A stretch of DNA of 64,000 nt from a bacterium (GCA_017961325.1 JAGCXM010000011.1:98572-162571), one strand, 5' to 3'; positions 7,929 to 16,517 are shown, counted from the stretch's first letter. A program made the numbers and translations. Notes: generated by a model not told the origin, from the letters alone.

Positions 7929-8762
7929 ATGAAAAAAATCCTCTGCATATTCCTTCTGATTTTGATGACACTTCCTCTGTTTGCGGAAGAAAACAAAGAG
8001 AAAAGCGGTGAAAAATTCAACATCCTGGGAAGCGGAAAATTTTTTGCACTTGATCCGCTGACCGACGGACTTCTGCTCGGAACGGGCATTCTGCTTTCGG
8101 GAAGCGACCTGCTTTTCGACAATATGCTGGAACTCAACCGCCAGAAATACGATGACAGAATTTACAACAGAGACGATGTGAACGCTTTTGACCGCAAACT
8201 GATGCGCCGTTATTCGGAAATTCACGACGGTGCGGCGGATTTTCTCCTCATAGCTTCAGCGGTAACGCCGGTCATGCTGCTCTCGACCGACAAAGAGGAG
8301 TGGTTCACTAACGGCGTGATGTACGTTGAAACGCTTTTGATTGCCAACGGCTTGAAGGAACTGATGAAACTCGCCGTAAACCGTGCGCGTCCCTATATGT
8401 ATTTCGACCGCGAAACATTCCCAGAGGGTGAACTCAACAGCGGCGGCCTGGCAAAATCCATGCCTTCCGGACACACGGCTTTAGCCTTCGCAAGCGCAAC
8501 CTTTCTGACCTACACTTTCTGCAGATATTTCCGGAATTCACCGTGGCGGATTCCCGTTTCCATCGGCAGTTACGCCCTGGCATCCGGTATCGCAGCTTTG
8601 AGAGTCTCCGGCGGAAGTCACTTTTTAAGCGATGTTCTTGCCGGAGCCGCCATCGGAAGCGCTGTCGGATTTTTAGTGCCTTTCCTACACACTTTAAACA
8701 CCAAAAGCGACATGAGCGTCGCCGTTACTGGAAACGGTCTCGGTTTCACGATGAAGTTTTGA
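7929..8762 (+). CDS. Secreted or membrane PAP2-family phosphatase
   Basis: A 277-residue protein with a signal peptide (about 1-20, ending LFAEE) and a complete PAP2 acid-phosphatase signature: KLAVNRARP (Lys147, Arg154), PSGH (179-182) and R-x5-H-x3-D (Arg225, His231, Asp235). Members dephosphorylate lipid phosphates such as undecaprenyl or phosphatidylglycerol phosphate. Hydrophobic helices occur near 105-120, 185-200 and 213-225. The protein ends in an alternating stretch with terminal Phe (GLGFTMKF), as outer-membrane proteins often do, so an outer-membrane or periplasmic site is possible. ATG 7929 follows GGAG at 7917; it appears to be a single gene. Confidence 0.88.
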   Translation: MKKILCIFLLILMTLPLFAEENKEKSGEKFNILGSGKFFALDPLTDGLLLGTGILLSGSDLLFDNMLELNRQKYDDRIYNRDDVNAFDRKLMRRYSEIHDGAADFLLIASAVTPVMLLSTDKEEWFTNGVMYVETLLIANGLKELMKLAVNRARPYMYFDRETFPEGELNSGGLAKSMPSGHTALAFASATFLTYTFCRYFRNSPWRIPVSIGSYALASGIAALRVSGGSHFLSDVLAGAAIGSAVGFLVPFLHTLNTKSDMSVAVTGNGLGFTMKF

Positions 8763-8844
8763 TGGTTTTGCTAAAAAAATGCGGAAAAAAATTGACTTAA
8801 ACGAATTCGGCATTTTGCTATAGTCGTTTTTTGCGGAGGTGGAA

Positions 8845-9135
8845 ATGCGTTTGTTTTTTATTGCGATTTCGCTATTTTTCTTAATGTTTTTATGTGGTTG
8901 TGAAGTTGAACCTCAGCTTCCCTACAATGCGGTCGTCTTGGAGCAGGTGATTTATGTCGACGAGGTCAAGGAGGGGATCCCTCAGACTGTCCAGATGCCC
9001 AACGGCAAAGTCGTAACCTACAAAATGCCGATGAAACTCAAAGACAAGCAGCTTCTGAAGGTGCGCGAAGTTGAAGGTGAGCCGCCTTACTACATCCGTG
9101 TCATGCTGCGGGAACGCGATGCAAAGTCAAAATAA
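8845..9135 (+). CDS. Small lipoprotein of unknown function
   Basis: A 96-residue protein with a hydrophobic N-terminus and lipobox FLCGC (Cys about 19). The mature part is charged and shows no known domain. A strong GGAGG at 8835-8839 points to ATG 8845 rather than the GTG at 8839. Upstream, TATAGT at 8819-8824 is a likely -10 element, though the nearest TTGACT (8792) is 21 bases away. Its 3' end overlaps coaE by 17 bases, so coaE is probably translated with it. Confidence 0.75.
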   Translation: MRLFFIAISLFFLMFLCGCEVEPQLPYNAVVLEQVIYVDEVKEGIPQTVQMPNGKVVTYKMPMKLKDKQLLKVREVEGEPPYYIRVMLRERDAKSK

Positions 9136-9736
9136 AAATGCCGTCGCCGCGCTTACAGGCTCGATCGGGACGGGGAAAACGGTCGTTCTCGACTATTTCC
9201 GCGACAATCTGGGTTTTAAGACCGTTTCAGCAGACGCAATCGGCCATGAAGTCTTACAAAAACCTGAAATTATTGATAAAGTTGTAAAGACTTTCGGTGA
9301 AGGCGTTCTGAAAAACGGCGGAATAGACCGTGCCGCTTTGGGAAAAATAGTCTTTTCCGATAAAGCCGCACTTTTAAGACTGAACGAACTGACGCATCCT
9401 GCAATTCTGAAGCAAACATTCGAAATCATTAATGAATTGTCACAAAAATCGCCAGTTATTCTAGAAGCTGCAATCCTTATCGAAGCCGGCTGGCATAAAT
9501 ATTTCGATACGGTAATGCTTGTCTACTGCAAGCCCGAAATCCAGCTTTACCGTTTGATGACGCGTGACGGAATCAGCCGTGAAGAGGCTGAAAAAAAGAT
9601 AGGAAGCCAGATGAGTTTTGAAGCGAAAAAGCCTTTTGCAACCTATCTTATCGATACGAGTTTCGGAATAGAAGTCACGAAAATTACCCTCGAAAAAATC
9701 GCGGCGGATTTGATAAATCGTGATGTGTTTTCATGA
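9119..9736 (+). CDS. coaE: Dephospho-CoA kinase
   Basis: A 205-residue CoaE, which phosphorylates dephospho-CoA in the last step of coenzyme A synthesis. It has the P-loop GSIGTGKT (14-21), the SADAIGHEVL segment and LTHPAI near residue 90, all characteristic; the length is normal. ATG 9119 (with CGGGAA upstream) is preferred over an in-frame ATG at 9071, because the latter would put 16 unrelated residues before the P-loop strand. It overlaps the preceding lipoprotein gene and converges on the aminotransferase gene with a 25-base gap and no clear terminator. Confidence 0.93.
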   Translation: MQSQNKNAVAALTGSIGTGKTVVLDYFRDNLGFKTVSADAIGHEVLQKPEIIDKVVKTFGEGVLKNGGIDRAALGKIVFSDKAALLRLNELTHPAILKQTFEIINELSQKSPVILEAAILIEAGWHKYFDTVMLVYCKPEIQLYRLMTRDGISREEAEKKIGSQMSFEAKKPFATYLIDTSFGIEVTKITLEKIAADLINRDVFS

Positions 9737-9761
9737 AACGTCTTGTAAAATAAATCAAAAA

Positions 9762-10961
9762 TTATTTGTTGAGTTCGAGATATCTTTCGAGTCCGAGTTT
9801 GAGGACGTTCATCGCTCTCTTCGTCTTTTCTTCATTGAGGACGAACGCGATTCTTGCTTCGTTTCTGCCGAGTCCCGGAGTTGAGTAGAAACCTTCAGCC
9901 GGAGCGAGCATTACCGTTTCGCCGTTGACGTCGAAATCGGTGAGGAGCCAGATTATGAAGTCTTCAGCGTTTTTGACCGGAAGTTTGATGACGATGTAGA
10001 AAGCGCCGTTCGGAACTCTGAATTCAACGCCTTTCATCTCTTTGAGCGTTGCGAGAACCGCGTCTCTTCTTCTTTTGTATTCGCCGACGACGGTTTCATA
10101 GTATTTGTCGTCAAGATCAGCCGATTTTACAGCCATCATCTGGTCGATTGTCGGCGGGCAGAGACGAGCCTGACCGTATGCAAGGGCGGCTTTCATGATT
10201 TCTTTGTTGTAGCTTACGAAAGCGCCGATTCTTGCGCCGCAGGATGAGAATCTTTTCGAAATGCTGTCCATGACGACGACTCTCTCCTTAGCCTCTTCGA
10301 AGCTGAGAAGGCTGACGTGTTTTTCGCCGTTGAAGATGAATTCACGGTAAACTTCGTCCGCGAAAATGAAGAGGTCCTTTTTTATCGCGAGCTGGACGAT
10401 CTTCGAAAGTTCTTCTCTCGAGTAAACCTTGCCGGTCGGGTTGTTCGGGTTGCAGATCATGACGGCTTTCGTGTTCGGAGTGACGAGCTTTTCGATCTCT
10501 TCAACAGCCGGAATTTCCCAGTCGTTGTCGATTTTCGTCGTGATCGGAACGATTTTTACGCCGGTAGCGGTCGCGAAACCGTTGTAGTTCGTGTAGAAAG
10601 GTTCCGGAATGAGGACTTCGTCGCCCGCGTCAAGGCAGACCGTGTAAGCCATGATGATGGCTTCGCTGCCGCCGGTAGTAACCATGATGTTCTCTCTCGT
10701 GAGCGGAATATCATATCTTGCGTAGTATTTTACAAGAGCGTCCTGATATTCGGGAATACCCTGGCTCGGTCCGTAAGCGATGACTTTAGTCTTGATTTCA
10801 TTCAAAACCTTGAGCATCTCTTCGGGAGTCTCGACATCGGGCTGACCGATATTGAAGTGATAGACCGTTTTGCCTTTTGCCTTCGCATCGTTTGCATACG
10901 GCGCAAGTTTTCTGATCGGTGAAAGGGGCATCGACTGTCCTCTGACGGAAATGTGTCTCAT
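9762..10961 (-). CDS. Class I/II pyridoxal-phosphate aminotransferase (aspartate aminotransferase-like)
   Basis: A 399-residue fold-type I aminotransferase. Visible landmarks are YGPSQGIPEYQDAL (63-76), NPNNPTGK (171-178), FADEVYREF (200-208) and SISKRFSSCGARIG with the cofactor lysine at 236 and a phosphate-binding Arg at 244. Substrate is not fixed by these motifs; an aspartate, alanine or aromatic amino acid with 2-oxoglutarate are candidates. ATG 10961 is preferred because GGAGGATAAA precedes it; the ATG at 10973 overlaps that site. It is divergent from the 11195 gene across a 233-base gap. Confidence 0.92.
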   Translation of the reverse strand: MRHISVRGQSMPLSPIRKLAPYANDAKAKGKTVYHFNIGQPDVETPEEMLKVLNEIKTKVIAYGPSQGIPEYQDALVKYYARYDIPLTRENIMVTTGGSEAIIMAYTVCLDAGDEVLIPEPFYTNYNGFATATGVKIVPITTKIDNDWEIPAVEEIEKLVTPNTKAVMICNPNNPTGKVYSREELSKIVQLAIKKDLFIFADEVYREFIFNGEKHVSLLSFEEAKERVVVMDSISKRFSSCGARIGAFVSYNKEIMKAALAYGQARLCPPTIDQMMAVKSADLDDKYYETVVGEYKRRRDAVLATLKEMKGVEFRVPNGAFYIVIKLPVKNAEDFIIWLLTDFDVNGETVMLAPAEGFYSTPGLGRNEARIAFVLNEEKTKRAMNVLKLGLERYLELNK

Positions 10962-11000
10962 TTTATCCTCCATAAAAAGTTAAAAAACAGTGTCTGCGCC

Positions 11001-11028
11001 GTTGTAGCACTTAAAACGGCAAAAGCAA
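11001..11028 (-). promoter_or_regulatory. Promoter for the aminotransferase gene
   Basis: Read on the minus strand: TTGCTT (11028-11023), 16 bases, TACAAC (11006-11001), about 40 bases upstream of the start codon. Confidence 0.5.
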
Positions 11029-11091
11029 GAAAAAGAAGTCGTTTTGCTGCTGGAACCGTACTTGATTCGCTTAAATTTATTCCATTTCCGC

Positions 11092-11119
11092 TTGACATAG
11101 ATTTTCAGTGTGATATTTT
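11092..11119 (+). promoter_or_regulatory. Promoter for the cDPG-synthetase-like gene
   Basis: Perfect TTGACA at 11092-11097 and TATTTT at 11114-11119 with a 16-base spacer. The tandem 20-base repeat starts four bases later and would lie in the leader of the transcript. Confidence 0.6.
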
Positions 11120-11122
11120 TCG

Positions 11123-11165
11123 CCGCCGTTGACTGTGTCCGGCCGCCGTTGACCTTGTCCGGCCG
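11123..11165 (+). repeat. Tandem 20-base GC-rich repeat in leader
   Basis: Slightly more than two copies of a 20-base unit (GGCCGCCGTTGAC, two variable bases, TGTCC) at about 11121-11140 and 11141-11160, plus GGCCG. It is far richer in G and C than the flanking intergenic DNA and lies between the promoter and the ribosome site of the 11195 gene. Confidence 0.8.
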
Positions 11166-11194
11166 TTTTAATAACTTAACATTTGGAGGATCAA

Positions 11195-12556
11195 ATGACC
11201 AGAAAGAAAGTTCTCATCATGGGTGCTGCCGGTAGAGATTTCCACAATTTCAACACCTATTTCAGACACAATCCCGAGTACGAAGTAGTTGCTTTCACCG
11301 CTACTCAGATTCCTGACATCGACGGAAGAAAGTATCCGAAAGAACTCGCAGGTGAAGACCTTTACCCGAACGGTATTCCTATTTATGACGAAACCGAACT
11401 TCCGAGACTCGTTAAGGAACTTGGCGTTGAAGTATGCGTATTCGCTTACAGCGACATTTATTATCCGATAGTTATGAACAAGAGCGCTCTCGTCAACTCT
11501 CTCGGCGCTGACTTCGTTCTTATGGGCTATGACAAGACGAAGATCAAATCATGCAAACCGATCATCTCGATCTGCGCTGTCAGAACGGGCTGCGGCAAAA
11601 GCCAGACCACAAGATTCATCTATGATATTTTCAAGAAAATGGGCAAAAAGGTCGTTGCAGTACGTCACCCGATGCCTTACGATCCCGACCTCAACAAACA
11701 GGCTGTTCAGCGCTTCGCGAAGATCGAAGACCTCAAAGCCAACAACTGCACCATCGAAGAAATGGAAGAGTACGAGCCGCACATTGCTGCAGGCAACGTA
11801 ATCTATGCAGGCGTTGACTACGAAGCTATCCTTCGTCAGGCTGAAAAAGATGTCGATGGCGAACCCGATGTCATCCTCTGGGACGGCGGAAACAACGATT
11901 TCCCGTTCTATGAATCAGACCTCAAGATCGTTGTCGTAGATCCTCTCAGACCGGGTCACGAATGCCTTTACTATCCGGGCGAAGTCAATGTCCTTATGGC
12001 TGACGTCATCGTCATCAACAAGATGGACAGCGCGAAACCGGAAGACATCGAAACAGTTAAGGCTAATTGCAAGAGACTCGCTCCGAACGCAGTCGTTATC
12101 GAAGCTGACTCCGAACTTACCGTTGACGGCGACATCAAAGGAAAGAGAGTCCTCATCGTTGAAGACGGCCCGACACTTACCCACGGCGGCATGAAGACCG
12201 GTGCTGCAAAAGTCGCTGCACAGAGAAACGGCGTGAAAGAGATGGTTGACCCGAAACCGGCAGCTGTCGGCAAAATCGCTTTCACCTACAGAAAGTACCC
12301 GAACATCGGCGAAGGCATCCTTCCGGCTATGGGATACGGCGAAGAGCAGATGAGAGACCTTGAGACCACGATCAATGCAATCGATGCTGACCTCGTTCTC
12401 AGCGGTACCCCGATCGACCTCGGCAGAGTCGTAAAAGTCAACAAACCGATCGTACGCGTCGGCTACGAACTTGCTCCGAGAGGAGACGGTGCAGAAATGC
12501 TCAAGAAAGTTATTGTTGACAAACTTTTCGGCGGATGCAAAGGCTGCTGCAAATAG
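11195..12556 (+). CDS. Cyclic 2,3-diphosphoglycerate synthetase-like P-loop GTPase (COG2403 type)
   Basis: A 453-residue protein resembling the archaeal cyclic 2,3-diphosphoglycerate synthetase family. It has an N-terminal Rossmann-like part (VLIMGAAGRDFHNFN), a P-loop RTGCGKSQTTR at 130-140, a DGGNNDFPF segment, and VINKMD, a G4-type guanine motif. It ends GGCKGCCK, a Cys-rich tail. ATG 11195 follows ATTTGGAGGATC. A strong terminator follows, then arcC on the same strand. Bacterial members are not well studied; the neighbouring carbamate kinase suggests a phosphoryl-transfer role in carbamoyl-phosphate or purine/arginine breakdown, which is inference only. Confidence 0.8.
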   Translation: MTRKKVLIMGAAGRDFHNFNTYFRHNPEYEVVAFTATQIPDIDGRKYPKELAGEDLYPNGIPIYDETELPRLVKELGVEVCVFAYSDIYYPIVMNKSALVNSLGADFVLMGYDKTKIKSCKPIISICAVRTGCGKSQTTRFIYDIFKKMGKKVVAVRHPMPYDPDLNKQAVQRFAKIEDLKANNCTIEEMEEYEPHIAAGNVIYAGVDYEAILRQAEKDVDGEPDVILWDGGNNDFPFYESDLKIVVVDPLRPGHECLYYPGEVNVLMADVIVINKMDSAKPEDIETVKANCKRLAPNAVVIEADSELTVDGDIKGKRVLIVEDGPTLTHGGMKTGAAKVAAQRNGVKEMVDPKPAAVGKIAFTYRKYPNIGEGILPAMGYGEEQMRDLETTINAIDADLVLSGTPIDLGRVVKVNKPIVRVGYELAPRGDGAEMLKKVIVDKLFGGCKGCCK

Positions 12557-12577
12557 TTTTTTGTAACTGATTTTTTC

Positions 12578-12611
12578 AAAGAGGGGGCGGTTGTCCCCTC
12601 TTTCTTTTTTT
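12578..12611 (+). terminator. Rho-independent terminator before arcC
   Basis: Perfect 9-base stem AAAGAGGGG (12578-12586) and CCCCTCTTT (12595-12603) around an 8-base loop, followed by CTTTTTTT. It separates the 11195 gene from arcC, which lies just 13 bases downstream, so arcC depends on read-through or on an unseen start. Confidence 0.88.
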
Positions 12612-12623
12612 GATGGAGTTTTT

Positions 12624-13562
12624 ATGAAAATAGTGATCGCGCTCGGCGGCAATGCCCTGATAAAACCGGGAGACAAAGGAACTGTCGAAGATCAGGAAAG
12701 AAATATCCGCGCTTCAATGGACGGCATCGTCCAGCTTATAAAGGAAGGACATCAGGTTGTAATCACTCACGGAAACGGTCCGCAGGCGGGAGCAAGACTC
12801 ATCCGCAACGAAATGGCTGAGACCGAAGTTTATCCAGATCCGCTCGTCGTATGCGTCGCAGACACGCAGGGCAGCATGGGATACATGATCGAGCAGGGGC
12901 TTATGAACTGCCTCAGCAAGGCGGGATCGAGGGCGAAAGTTGCGACTTTAGTCACTCAGATCGAAGTCAATCCGCTTGATCCGGCATTCAAAAAGCCGAC
13001 AAAACCGGTCGGTCCTTTCTACAATCAGCAGAAGGCTCTGATGAAGATGAAAAACGGCTGGAAAATGGTGGAAGACAGCGGCCGCGGCTACCGCAGGGTC
13101 GTTCCTTCGCCGATGCCTCTCAGAGTTCTCAATCCGGAAGCCATGAACGCCCTCATTGATGCTGGTTTCACCGTTATCACGGGCGGCGGCGGCGGAATTC
13201 CGGTTTACAGAAGCAAGGATAAATCGGGTTATCAGGGGATTGACGCCGTTATCGACAAAGACTTGGCTAGCGTAATGATCGCGCAGACTATCGATGCCGA
13301 CATGGTCGTAATTCTTACCGGCGTTGAAAAAGTCGCGGTAAACTTCAAATCCGATAAACCGACATGGCTTGACCGGATGACTTCAGCAGAAGCCGAAAAA
13401 TATCTGGCTCAGGGCGAATTTCCGGCAGGAAGCATGGGACCGAAGATCAAAGCGGCGATAGATTTCGTCAAAAACGACCGAAATAAAGTCGTCATCATCA
13501 CTTCCGAAGACAAACTTACCGAGGCAATGGAAGGAAAAACGGGAACGAGAATAGTTCACTAA
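12624..13562 (+). CDS. arcC: Carbamate kinase
   Basis: A 312-residue amino-acid-kinase-fold enzyme that makes ATP from carbamoyl phosphate, releasing carbamate. The N-terminal ALGGNALIKPG block, HGNGPQAG near residue 50, the ITGGGGGIPV segment near 185 and the C-terminal GSMGPKIKAAI block are all diagnostic of ArcC. ATG 12624 follows TGGAG at 12613. An in-frame start at 12591 would lie inside the terminator. No arcA or ornithine carbamoyltransferase gene is in this window, so the source of carbamoyl phosphate is not visible. Confidence 0.96.
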   Translation: MKIVIALGGNALIKPGDKGTVEDQERNIRASMDGIVQLIKEGHQVVITHGNGPQAGARLIRNEMAETEVYPDPLVVCVADTQGSMGYMIEQGLMNCLSKAGSRAKVATLVTQIEVNPLDPAFKKPTKPVGPFYNQQKALMKMKNGWKMVEDSGRGYRRVVPSPMPLRVLNPEAMNALIDAGFTVITGGGGGIPVYRSKDKSGYQGIDAVIDKDLASVMIAQTIDADMVVILTGVEKVAVNFKSDKPTWLDRMTSAEAEKYLAQGEFPAGSMGPKIKAAIDFVKNDRNKVVIITSEDKLTEAMEGKTGTRIVH

Positions 13563-13586
13563 TCGCTATTTCCTCCATATCTCGTG

Positions 13587-13638
13587 ATGTCAAAATCATG
13601 GTCGATATTCCGATACGTTAAGATTTTGTGATATCGCT
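13587..13638 (+). terminator. Possible terminator after arcC
   Basis: GATGTCAAAATC near 13586-13597 can pair imperfectly with GATTTTGTGATATC near 13622-13635, followed by GCTGTTTTTTT. The stem has a two-base bulge and a long loop, so this is tentative. Confidence 0.35.
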
Positions 13639-13654
13639 GTTTTTTTCAACTTTT

Positions 13655-13682
13655 TTGACAATAGTTAAAAAAAAACTAGGAT
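13655..13682 (+). promoter_or_regulatory. Promoter for the metalloprotease gene
   Basis: TTGACA at 13655-13660 and TAGGAT at 13677-13682 with a 16-base spacer, 44 bases upstream of the start codon. Confidence 0.6.
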
Positions 13683-13725
13683 AATTCGTTCCCTTTGTTT
13701 CTTATTATCAACTTCGGAGGTTCTT

Positions 13726-16377
13726 ATGAAAAAATTTTTGGTCGTTTTTGCTCTCCTGCTGTTTGTTTTGACAGTTTCGGCAGAGCAGAAAAATCTTTTT
13801 GCTGCGGCTTCGGTCAAGAAAATCGACGGTGTCACGGCAATGGTTTCAGGGCTTGACATTCAGGTCAAAGCGGATGCCGATTCTCTGAAAAAATTCATTA
13901 AAAACGATTTTTACAAGGCTTTCAACATCGGAAAAAATGTTGAGCCCGAGCTTTTCCGCGCCGTTAAAATCGACGATGCTTCAATTTACAAGTTCGTTCC
14001 TTTCTACAAAGGGATCAAAGTCGACGGAGTCTACACCGTCATCACGATGAGAAACGGAAAAATCGACAAAATCAGCAACGGTCTTTCCGACATCGACATT
14101 GACATCACGAAGATGATTCCCGAAACTCAGGCACTCAAATCGGCTATGGCAGCCAGACACATGAAAGTAACGCCGGCACATTATGACATTGAAAAAATCA
14201 TAACGCGTCATTTCGGTAAATTCGTTCCCGCTTACAGAGTCAGATTCGCTCCGATCACACTTGCAGACAGCCGCTATCATCTTGTCAACGCGCTGACCGG
14301 CAAAGTCATCAAATCGAGCCACTCGACATACTTTGAAGACCCTGAAGATCCGATATCTCCGGATGATCCTGCAGATTCCGATGTGCCCGATACCGGCGAC
14401 ACTGCTCCGGATCCTGCAGATTCCGATGTGCCCGATACCGGCGACACTGCCCCGGATCCTGCGGATACCGGCGATACGGAAGAGCCGTCCGAACCCAAGT
14501 TCGTCTGCGACGGCAGTGAGACCAACAAGGCGAAAATCTGGAAGTTCAATCCTATAATCACTCCTGAACTTGAAGAAGTAGAGCTTCCTTGGGTAGCATC
14601 ATACGATGACAGCGAACTTACCCCGGAACTTTTGGGAACGCTTATCACCGGGCAGGATGACAGTGGAATAAGAAAAATCAGAGCTTACAACTGCCCTGAT
14701 GACGGAACGAAAATAGGTTTCTCTGGAATGTTCGAGATTGACACATGCCATCCGATGCCGCTTGCAAACAAATGCGAAAACGGCAGTTTCATATATGATG
14801 ACTGCGACGGCGGACATGAGTTTTCTCTAGAAAATATGACGATTGAGAAGATTGACCGCTGTGCCGAAATCTCAATGTACTACCATGCTTCCAAAATTTA
14901 TGATTACGTAGGCAGGCTTTATACTGACATATCCGGAGAAAAGGATTTCCACCTTCAGCACAATGACGCGGAGAAGCCGCTCAACGTCATCAGCAACTTT
15001 GTAATGCCGAATTTGAGTGCTCTGATGGGTGGCGGAAGCGATGGAGATGACAAACTCGTTCCGTTCGACAATGCCTTTTTCACTGAGGAGCAGCCGATGC
15101 TGACAATGCTTCTCGGACAATTCGGCGTCAACGGCGACCTTCTTGTTTTCGGACAGGGAACAAAAGCTGATCTCGGATATGACGGCGATGTCGTTTACCA
15201 CGAATTCGGTCATGCAACGATCTACACTGCCGGAATCACCGGTCTTGAATATACCGACAAATACGGCATGACCGTTGAGCCGGGCTCGCTTCACGAAGGT
15301 ATGGCCGATACATTCGCTTTCATTATGACAGACAACACCTGCACCGGCGAATACGCATCTGAAGGTTTCATAAAGGCTGACGAGAGATACAAGGCCACGA
15401 TGGATACAGAGGGCGAGGGCGACAAGAAAGTTTACTGCATGAGAAGCGCTCTCAACAAGAACAAGGTTTTTGAAGATTTTGTCGGAGAAGTGCATTTTGA
15501 CGGCAAACCGCTTCTCGCTTCGAACTGGGATATTTACCAGCTTATAAAGGGAGAAGACAAAGATACGGAGATACCTCGCAAAAATCTGGCTAAACTTTTC
15601 CTTAAGACACTCTATGCTATAGGCGATGCGGATGCTTCCTACAAACTTTGGGCTGAAACCCTTATGTCCGAAGTCGAAAAGGATGACAACTTCAAAGACA
15701 AAGCTGCTGAAATCAGGAAAATTCTTGAAGAGAGAAATTTCTTTGAGGAAGTCAGAGCACGCAGCGTAAACGAACAGATAAAGGATACGATGTATATTCC
15801 CGCCGGCGGCAGCAACGGTATGGGAGGCAGTGATCCGACCGGCGGCATGCTCGGCGGCGGAGAGAGCGGAATCACTGTTATAGACGGCGACAAGGAAGTA
15901 CAGGTCGGACCGGCTTACATCCAGTATTACTTCGATGTTCCTGCTGATGCAGAGAAGGACGCGCTTAAACTCTCGGCGACTGTTGTATCGAACGGTTCGG
16001 AGTCCATGCTCGGTATGGGTGGCGACAGCAACTCAGACCCCAAGCTGGAAATTTATTACAGAAAGGGCGCTCCTGTTGAATATTCGGAAGACGGTGAAGT
16101 CAAAAAAGACGGAAAATCGGCAGGCGATCCTTCAAAAGGCTGGTTTGTACGCGATGTCGAAAAAGGTGCGAGATATTACATTCAGTTCGTGAACGTTTCA
16201 CCGAACGCTGCAGTGGCTACGGCTATTTCAGTTGTGTCTTCCGATGCTCCGGTAGAAGAGTCGGATACTGACGGGGAAGAAGAGGTCAGCGACGACGAAA
16301 TGAGTTACGAAGACGATGCAAACCAGAAAGAGGATAAAAAAGGCGGCAGTTCAAGCGGCTGTTCGCTTACCCTTTAA
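13726..16377 (+). CDS. Secreted zinc metalloprotease (thermolysin/fungalysin-like) with Gly-Cys-Ser-Leu tail
   Basis: An 883-residue exported protein. Order: signal peptide (1-19, ending TVSAEQ); a propeptide-like region with PepSY/FTP-style segments to about 200; an Asp/Pro/Thr-rich linker of 15-residue repeats (about 214-250); a catalytic region with HEFGH at 492-496 and LHEGMAD giving a third ligand Glu524; and a C-terminal beta-rich part. It ends in an acidic stretch, then KKGGSSSGCSLTL. HExxH with a Glu 28-32 residues later is the gluzincin pattern of families M4 and M36. GGAGG precedes ATG 13726. The tail resembles that of the unrelated secreted protein at 62270. Substrate unknown; family confident, exact class moderate. 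Confidence 0.85.
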   Translation: MKKFLVVFALLLFVLTVSAEQKNLFAAASVKKIDGVTAMVSGLDIQVKADADSLKKFIKNDFYKAFNIGKNVEPELFRAVKIDDASIYKFVPFYKGIKVDGVYTVITMRNGKIDKISNGLSDIDIDITKMIPETQALKSAMAARHMKVTPAHYDIEKIITRHFGKFVPAYRVRFAPITLADSRYHLVNALTGKVIKSSHSTYFEDPEDPISPDDPADSDVPDTGDTAPDPADSDVPDTGDTAPDPADTGDTEEPSEPKFVCDGSETNKAKIWKFNPIITPELEEVELPWVASYDDSELTPELLGTLITGQDDSGIRKIRAYNCPDDGTKIGFSGMFEIDTCHPMPLANKCENGSFIYDDCDGGHEFSLENMTIEKIDRCAEISMYYHASKIYDYVGRLYTDISGEKDFHLQHNDAEKPLNVISNFVMPNLSALMGGGSDGDDKLVPFDNAFFTEEQPMLTMLLGQFGVNGDLLVFGQGTKADLGYDGDVVYHEFGHATIYTAGITGLEYTDKYGMTVEPGSLHEGMADTFAFIMTDNTCTGEYASEGFIKADERYKATMDTEGEGDKKVYCMRSALNKNKVFEDFVGEVHFDGKPLLASNWDIYQLIKGEDKDTEIPRKNLAKLFLKTLYAIGDADASYKLWAETLMSEVEKDDNFKDKAAEIRKILEERNFFEEVRARSVNEQIKDTMYIPAGGSNGMGGSDPTGGMLGGGESGITVIDGDKEVQVGPAYIQYYFDVPADAEKDALKLSATVVSNGSESMLGMGGDSNSDPKLEIYYRKGAPVEYSEDGEVKKDGKSAGDPSKGWFVRDVEKGARYYIQFVNVSPNAAVATAISVVSSDAPVEESDTDGEEEVSDDEMSYEDDANQKEDKKGGSSSGCSLTL
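14365..14460 (+). repeat. 45-base tandem repeat encoding the protease linker
   Basis: Two 45-base units (14365-14409 and 14410-14454) differing at one base, followed by a shortened third copy. Each encodes 15 residues (DPADSDVPDTGDTAP). Being a multiple of three, copy changes would alter linker length without a frameshift. Confidence 0.85.
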
Positions 16378-16452
16378 TCCGCATTTCTAAAATCCGTTCG
16401 GCAAATCAACACTTTAACCTCTTGAAATTAAACAGAAATCTGCTGAAACACC

Positions 16453-16480
16453 TTGACAAATCAAGAGTTTTGAGTATAAT
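16453..16480 (+). promoter_or_regulatory. Consensus promoter for CarD-type gene
   Basis: Perfect TTGACA (16453-16458) and perfect TATAAT (16475-16480) with a 16-base spacer, the best promoter match in the window, 38 bases upstream of the start codon. Confidence 0.75.
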
Positions 16481-16517
16481 GCGCGCGTTTTTGTTCTTAG
16501 TTTTCGGAGGTTTTTAA

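Noticed and set aside
7380..8225. A minus-strand 281-codon frame opposite the DUF3795 end and PAP2 gene
   Set aside because: The plus-strand genes here have full motifs; the minus frame has none.
8792..8824. TTGACT with TATAGT as a promoter for the small lipoprotein
   Set aside because: The spacer is 21 bases, too long; only the -10 part is credible.
11915..12676. A 253-codon minus-strand frame across the end of the cDPG-synthetase-like gene
   Set aside because: It crosses the terminator and arcC start and shows no motif or ribosome site.
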